Positions 29,044-33,221 of a stretch of 33,221 bases of DNA are shown here, in pieces. Where the stretch lies: contig DXED01000021.1 of the NCBI GenBank assembly GCA_019115145.1, positions 1 to 33,221 of the forward strand, written 5' to 3'. The notes beneath the pieces were generated by a model. The model did not search any database. It was not told the origin of the DNA and was given only the letters and a program-made list of their open reading frames with translations. How positions within the stretch are numbered: the first letter of the stretch is position 1; every line of letters starts with the position of its first letter. Both the position numbers and the translations under genes were made by a program. This DNA is from Claveliimonas intestinigallinarum (GTDB taxonomy: Bacteria; Bacillota; Clostridia; Lachnospirales; Lachnospiraceae).

Positions 29044-29057
29044 TTTAAGAGTGCTGA
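29031..29057 (+). promoter_or_regulatory. CIRCE operator (HrcA site) of groES-groEL
   Basis: TTAGCACTC, 9 bases, GAGTGCTGA: 17 of 18 arm positions match the consensus. It lies 15 bases after the -10 box, in the 5' untranslated region, where HrcA represses initiation. Confidence 0.95.
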
Positions 29058-29100
29058 CAAATATAAAATTTATATAGATAGCTTAAAGGAGGAACCATTC

Positions 29101-29385
29101 ATGAAATTAGTACCATTGGGAGACAGAGTTGTATTGAAACAGTTAGTTGCTGAAGAGACTACAAAGTCCGGTATCGTCCTGCCGGGGCAGTCCAAAGAGA
29201 AACCCCAGCAGGCTGAAGTTATTGCAGTAGGCCCGGGCGGAGTAGTGGACGGCAAAGAGGTGGAGATGCATGTGAAGGAAGGCCAGCAGGTTATCTATTC
29301 CAAATATGCGGGAACAGAAGTGGAGCTGGACGAGGAGTCCTACATCATCGTAAGACAGAGTGATATCCTTGCAGTGATCGAGTAG
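29101..29385 (+). CDS. groES: Co-chaperonin GroES
   Basis: The 10-kDa lid of the GroEL folding chamber. The 94-residue protein has the standard beta-barrel start MKLVPLGDRVVLKQ, the mobile loop TTKSGIVLPGQSKEKP that contacts GroEL, and the ending YIIVRQSDILAVIE. AAAGGAGG lies about 8 bases before the ATG. First gene of the groESL operon under a CIRCE-controlled promoter. Confidence 0.97.
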   Translation: MKLVPLGDRVVLKQLVAEETTKSGIVLPGQSKEKPQQAEVIAVGPGGVVDGKEVEMHVKEGQQVIYSKYAGTEVELDEESYIIVRQSDILAVIE

Positions 29386-29463
29386 GATCAGCTTAGCGCA
29401 TCAGAATTTTAACATCAAATCTGAGAATAAAACTTAAATCAGAAAACAGGAGGATTGATTATC

Positions 29464-31083
29464 ATGGCAAAGGAAATCAAATACGGAGCAGATGCCAGGG
29501 CAGCACTGGAGTCAGGTGTAAATCAGCTGGCAGATACAGTAAGGGTGACACTTGGACCGAAGGGAAGAAATGTTGTCCTTGACAAATCATTCGGAGCACC
29601 CCTCATCACAAACGACGGTGTGACTATCGCAAAGGAGATCGAGCTTGAGGATCCGTTTGAGAACATGGGCGCACAGCTCATCCGCGAGGTTGCTTCCAAG
29701 ACAAACGATGTAGCTGGTGACGGTACTACAACAGCTACAGTTCTTGCACAAGCAATGGTTCACGAGGGAATGAAGAACCTGGCAGCAGGCGCTAACCCCA
29801 TCGTGCTGAGAAAAGGTATGAAGAAAGCTACAGATAAAGCTGTTGAGGCCATCCAGGGTATGAGCAGCAAGGTGACAGGAAGAGACCAGATCGCCAGAGT
29901 TGCGGCAATCTCAGCCAGCGATGACGAAGTGGGCGAGATGGTGGCAGAAGCCATGGAGAAGGTTTCCAACGACGGTGTCATCACCATCGAGGAGTCCAAG
30001 ACCATGAAGACCGAGCTGGATCTTGTAGAAGGTATGCAGTTCGACCGCGGTTATGTATCCGCTTACATGTGCACAGATATGGATAAGATGGAGGCCAACC
30101 TGGAGGATCCCTACATTCTCATCACAGACAAGAAGATCTCCAACATTCAGGAGATCCTGCCTCTGCTGGAGCAGGTTGTGCAGGCCGGCGCAAGACTTCT
30201 CATCATCGCTGAGGATGTAGAGGGCGAGGCTCTGACAACTCTGATCGTCAACAAGCTGAGAGGAACCTTCAACGTAGTGGCTGTCAAGGCTCCGGGCTAC
30301 GGCGACAGAAGAAAAGCCATGCTGGAGGATATCGCCATCCTGACAGGCGGACAGGTGATCTCCGACGAGCTGGGACTGGATTTGAAGGAGACTACAATGG
30401 ATCAGCTCGGACGCGCGAAATCTGTAAAGGTTCAGAAGGAGAACACAGTCATTGTAGACGGACTTGGAGAGAAGGACGCTATCCAGGCGCGTATCGCTCA
30501 GATCAAGGCACAGATTGAGGAGACGACATCTGACTTTGACAGAGAGAAATTACAGGAGAGACTTGCCAAACTGGCAGGCGGCGTTGCAGTCATCCGTGTG
30601 GGAGCTGCCACAGAGACAGAGATGAAAGAGGCAAAACTCCGCATGGAGGACGCTCTTGCAGCTACAAGGGCAGCCGTTGAGGAAGGTATCATCGCAGGCG
30701 GCGGTTCCGCATACATCCACGCTTCCAAGGAAGTGGCAAAACTTGCTGACACGCTGGAAGGTGACGAGAAGACAGGTGCAAACGTGGTGCTGAAAGCTCT
30801 GGAGGCTCCTCTGTTCCACATCGTTGCCAACGCCGGACTGGAAGGCGCTGTCATCATCAACAAAGTAAGAGAGTCCGAGCCTGGACAGGGATTCGACGCA
30901 TACAAAGAGGAGTATGTGGACATGGTGAAAGCCGGAATCCTGGATCCTGCAAAGGTTACAAGGAGCGCTCTGCAGAATGCGACAAGCGTGGCATCTACAC
31001 TGCTGACAACAGAGTCCGTTGTTGCGAACATCAAAGAAGAGACTCCGGCAGCACCGGCAGGCGGCGGAATGGGCATGATGTAA
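29464..31083 (+). CDS. groEL: Chaperonin GroEL
   Basis: The 60-kDa tetradecameric chaperonin that folds proteins in an ATP-driven cavity. The 539-residue protein begins MAKEIKYGADARAALESGVN and carries the nucleotide-binding LGPKGRNVVLD and DVAGDGTTTATVLAQ motifs, the apical domain, the family signature AAVEEGIIAGGG, and the flexible Gly/Met tail GGGMGMM. I start it at ATG 29464, 10 bases after AGGAGG; a TTG nine bases earlier is in frame. 78 bases separate it from groES. Its terminator is at 31112-31142. Confidence 0.98.
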   Translation: MAKEIKYGADARAALESGVNQLADTVRVTLGPKGRNVVLDKSFGAPLITNDGVTIAKEIELEDPFENMGAQLIREVASKTNDVAGDGTTTATVLAQAMVHEGMKNLAAGANPIVLRKGMKKATDKAVEAIQGMSSKVTGRDQIARVAAISASDDEVGEMVAEAMEKVSNDGVITIEESKTMKTELDLVEGMQFDRGYVSAYMCTDMDKMEANLEDPYILITDKKISNIQEILPLLEQVVQAGARLLIIAEDVEGEALTTLIVNKLRGTFNVVAVKAPGYGDRRKAMLEDIAILTGGQVISDELGLDLKETTMDQLGRAKSVKVQKENTVIVDGLGEKDAIQARIAQIKAQIEETTSDFDREKLQERLAKLAGGVAVIRVGAATETEMKEAKLRMEDALAATRAAVEEGIIAGGGSAYIHASKEVAKLADTLEGDEKTGANVVLKALEAPLFHIVANAGLEGAVIINKVRESEPGQGFDAYKEEYVDMVKAGILDPAKVTRSALQNATSVASTLLTTESVVANIKEETPAAPAGGGMGMM

Positions 31084-31111
31084 TCACGCTTCTTTATAAA
31101 GATGAAAATTT

Positions 31112-31142
31112 AGAAAACTCCCCCCGGGGAGTTTTCTTTTTA
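31112..31142 (+). terminator. Intrinsic terminator of groES-groEL
   Basis: AGAAAACTCCCC (31112-31123) and GGGGAGTTTTCT (31126-31137) form a perfect 12-bp stem, ending in a T-rich tail. Confidence 0.92.
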
Positions 31143-31155
31143 TATTTGGATGTGC

Positions 31156-31161
31156 TATAAT
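31156..31161 (+). promoter_or_regulatory. Extended -10 promoter of the membrane protein at 31209
   Basis: TGTGCTATAATG contains a perfect TATAAT with TGn extension; the -35 region overlaps the groEL terminator and is poor (TTTCTT). Identical core to the ABC exporter promoter. Confidence 0.7.
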
Positions 31162-31208
31162 GTCCACAGGCAAATCCTGCCTGAGAAACTGACATTGGAG
31201 GAAGAAAG

Positions 31209-31703
31209 ATGGGTGACTTCTATACAGAGCAATTGGTCAAGAAGAAGACAGACGGGAAGGATATAGCGATGAAAATCCTGCTGATCGTGCTGACAGTAAT
31301 CAGCTTTTTTATCGCTTTTTTAATGCCCCTTTTAATTCTTGTGCCTATACTGTTTGTTGTGGCTGACGTATTTCTGTTCAGGAGGATGGATGTGGAGTAC
31401 GAATACATTTACATTAACGGAGACCTGGACATTGACAAGGTGATGCACAAGGAGCGCAGGAAGCACATGCTCTCTGTAAATGTGAAGGATATGGAGCTGC
31501 TTGCCCCGGAGGGAGCCTTCCAGCTGCAGTCCTACAAAACAGGAAAGATCTATGATTACAGCAGCGGCATCACATCTGCCCCGAACCGCTATGTCCTCGT
31601 ATTTACAAGGGCAGGGGAGACGGCAAAGATACTTATTGAGCCAAACAGCGACCTGGTGGAGGGCTTTTTCCTCATGGCGCCAAGAAAAGTTATCCGGAAA
31701 TAG
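31209..31703 (+). CDS. Small membrane protein, DUF6106-like
   Basis: A 164-residue protein of unknown function. A short basic N-terminus (QLVKKKTDGKD) precedes two closely spaced membrane helices (about residues 22-58), and the rest is soluble with beta-rich character: MDVEYEYIYINGDLDIDKVMHKERRKHMLSV, then a domain ending in ILIEPNSDLVEGFFLMAPRKV. The ERRKH/INGDLDIDKV pattern recalls Lachnospiraceae proteins labelled DUF6106; this is recollection, not a search. The ribosome site TTGGAGGAAG precedes the ATG. It has its own promoter and is followed by the guaB promoter. Confidence 0.8.
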   Translation: MGDFYTEQLVKKKTDGKDIAMKILLIVLTVISFFIAFLMPLLILVPILFVVADVFLFRRMDVEYEYIYINGDLDIDKVMHKERRKHMLSVNVKDMELLAPEGAFQLQSYKTGKIYDYSSGITSAPNRYVLVFTRAGETAKILIEPNSDLVEGFFLMAPRKVIRK

Positions 31704-31740
31704 CAGGCACGACAAAATTGGTGCAATAAAGGAAAAGTTA

Positions 31741-31770
31741 TTGACAAAGACAGCAGTCTTTGGGTATGAT
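31741..31770 (+). promoter_or_regulatory. guaB promoter with a dyad in the spacer
   Basis: TTGACA (31741-31746), 18-base spacer, TATGAT (31765-31770). CAAAGAC (31745-31751) and GTCTTTG (31756-31762) are perfect inverted repeats around AGCA, lying between the two boxes. Because it is upstream of the start point it cannot be an RNA hairpin of this transcript and so looks like an operator. Confidence 0.75.
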
Positions 31771-31808
31771 AGCAGTTAAACATGACAAAAGAAAGAGAGG
31801 AATAAACG

Positions 31809-33221
31809 ATGGGTAAAATTATCGGAGAGGGAATCACATTTGACGATGTGCTTTTAGTGCCAGGATACTCAGAGGTAATCCCAAATCAGGTAGACTTGTC
31901 CACATATCTTACAAAGAAGATCAGACTGAATATTCCCATGATGAGTGCCGGAATGGACACGGTCACAGAGCACCGCATGGCTATCGCCATGGCGCGCCAG
32001 GGCGGCATTGGTATCATCCATAAAAATATGTCTATTGAACAGCAGGCGGAAGAGGTAGACAAGGTAAAGCGTTCAGAGAACGGCGTTATCACGGATCCAT
32101 TCTATCTTTCCCCGGAAAACACACTGGCAGACGCCAATGAGCTGATGGGCAAATTCCGGATTTCCGGTGTCCCCATCACCGAGGGCAGAAAGCTGGTGGG
32201 TATCATTACCAACCGTGACCTGAAGTTTGAGGAGGACTTTACAAAGAAGATCAAGGAGTCCATGACATCTGAGGGACTGATCACCGCAAAGGAGGGCATC
32301 ACCCTGGAGGAGGCCAAGAAAATCCTGGCCAAGGCGAGAAAAGAGAAATTACCCATCGTTGATGATGATTTTAACCTGAAAGGCCTGATCACCATCAAAG
32401 ATATAGAGAAGCAGATCAAATATCCGCTGTCTGCCAAGGATGAGCAGGGACGTCTCCTGTGCGGCGCTGCCCTTGGGATCACAGCCAACTGCCTGGAGAG
32501 AGCCCAGGAGCTGGTGAATGCCAAGGTGGACGTTGTGGTGCTTGACTCTGCCCACGGACACTCTGCCAATGTGCTGCACACCATTGACATGGTCAAGAGC
32601 AAATTCCCGGATCTGCAGGTCATTGCAGGTAATGTGGCAACAGGCGCGGCTGCTGAGGCCCTCATCAAGGCCGGCGCTGACGCGGTCAAAGTCGGCATCG
32701 GTCCGGGGTCCATCTGCACGACACGTATCGTGGCCGGTATCGGCGTGCCCCAGATCACGGCGGTCATGGACTGCTATGAGGTGGCGGACAAGTACGGTAT
32801 CCCGATCATTGCCGATGGAGGGATCAAGTACTCCGGCGACATGACAAAAGCCATTGCCGCAGGCGCCAATGTATGTATGATGGGAAGCATCTTTGCGGGA
32901 TGTGACGAGAGCCCGGGAACTTTCGAGCTGTTCCAGGGAAGAAAGTACAAGGTATACAGGGGCATGGGATCCATTGCAGCCATGGAGAACGGAAGCAAGG
33001 ACCGCTACTTCCAGGAGAACGCCAAGAAGCTTGTTCCCGAGGGCGTAGAGGGCCGTGTGGCATACAAGGGAACCGTGGAAGATACGGTATTCCAGCTCAT
33101 GGGCGGACTCCGGTCCGGTATGGGATACTGCGGAACATCTACCATTGAGGAGCTGAAGACAAATGCCCGCTTCATCAAGATTTCAGCAGCATCCTTAAAG
33201 GAGAGCCATCCCCATGATATC
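31809..33221 (+). CDS. guaB: IMP dehydrogenase (cut by window end)
   Basis: Oxidises IMP to XMP with NAD+, the committed step to guanine nucleotides. 471 codons are visible; the family is about 485, so only the last few are missing. The sequence shows the (beta/alpha)8 barrel start GEGITFDDVLLVPGYSEV, two CBS domains (about 93-205: VITDPFYLSPE, GVPITE, ITNRDLKF; TAKEGITLEEA, LPIVDD, ITIKDIEK), the catalytic loop GPGSICTTR with C303, IADGGIKYSGD, and the flap RGMGS with KDRYFQE. AGAGAGGAA precedes the ATG. It has its own promoter. Confidence 0.97.
   Translation, partial: MGKIIGEGITFDDVLLVPGYSEVIPNQVDLSTYLTKKIRLNIPMMSAGMDTVTEHRMAIAMARQGGIGIIHKNMSIEQQAEEVDKVKRSENGVITDPFYLSPENTLADANELMGKFRISGVPITEGRKLVGIITNRDLKFEEDFTKKIKESMTSEGLITAKEGITLEEAKKILAKARKEKLPIVDDDFNLKGLITIKDIEKQIKYPLSAKDEQGRLLCGAALGITANCLERAQELVNAKVDVVVLDSAHGHSANVLHTIDMVKSKFPDLQVIAGNVATGAAAEALIKAGADAVKVGIGPGSICTTRIVAGIGVPQITAVMDCYEVADKYGIPIIADGGIKYSGDMTKAIAAGANVCMMGSIFAGCDESPGTFELFQGRKYKVYRGMGSIAAMENGSKDRYFQENAKKLVPEGVEGRVAYKGTVEDTVFQLMGGLRSGMGYCGTSTIEELKTNARFIKISAASLKESHPHDI

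Overview
The window reads as a chromosomal core-genome segment of a spore-forming, low-GC-phylum (Firmicutes/Bacillota) anaerobe, most likely a Clostridia member of the Lachnospiraceae type. The evidence is a sigK gene, a Gram-positive style ireB-ruvX-yrzB cluster, CodY, RNase J, HrcA-type CIRCE operators, a ThiI without a rhodanese domain and a rather GC-rich coding style with strong AGGAGG ribosome sites. The species is not identifiable by eye. No rRNA, tRNA, CRISPR array or complete insertion sequence was seen.

Layout. (1) 1-720: the 3' end of a tyrosine recombinase gene followed by about 500 bases of non-coding, hairpin-rich sequence, probably the edge of an integrated element. (2) 723-2640: a heat-shock unit, with a CIRCE operator over a sigma-A promoter, hsp20, and a DnaJ-type co-chaperone lacking the zinc finger. 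(3) 2739-8198: two DNA base-repair glycosylases (Ogg type and AlkD type) flanking a divergent pair of ABC exporter half-transporters on the minus strand. (4) 8236-9056: a manganese (yybP-ykoY) riboswitch with terminator controlling mntP. (5) 9115-13269: prmA, rsmE, a cysteine desulfurase and thiI, that is, ribosome methylation and tRNA thiolation. (6) 13338-15121: a minus-strand HPr-like protein without the phosphorylatable histidine, then mtaB. (7) 15118-18356: ireB, ruvX, a DUF1292 gene, a Fur-family regulator and RNase J as one tight unit. (8) 18375-20379: trmR and trhP, which together would make 5-methoxyuridine in tRNA, with a shared terminator against sigK. (9) 20359-22550: sigK on the minus strand and a divergent zinc-ribbon PrsW-like membrane protease. 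(10) 22589-28660: comM, dprA, topA and codY. (11) 28677-33221: a small unknown protein, groES-groEL with a second CIRCE, a small membrane protein and guaB, cut by the window end.

Most genes are housekeeping and I did not find a clearly new multi-gene system. The points most worth a second look are small: a pair of repeats whose hairpin arms differ in sequence but keep pairing (370-516), a three-half-site CIRCE region at groES, an operator-like dyad inside the guaB promoter spacer, unannotated short reading frames in front of comM and prsW, an HPr paralogue with Ser but no His site, a sigK with no pro-sequence, and a perfect 16-bp inverted repeat without a U-tract before trmR.
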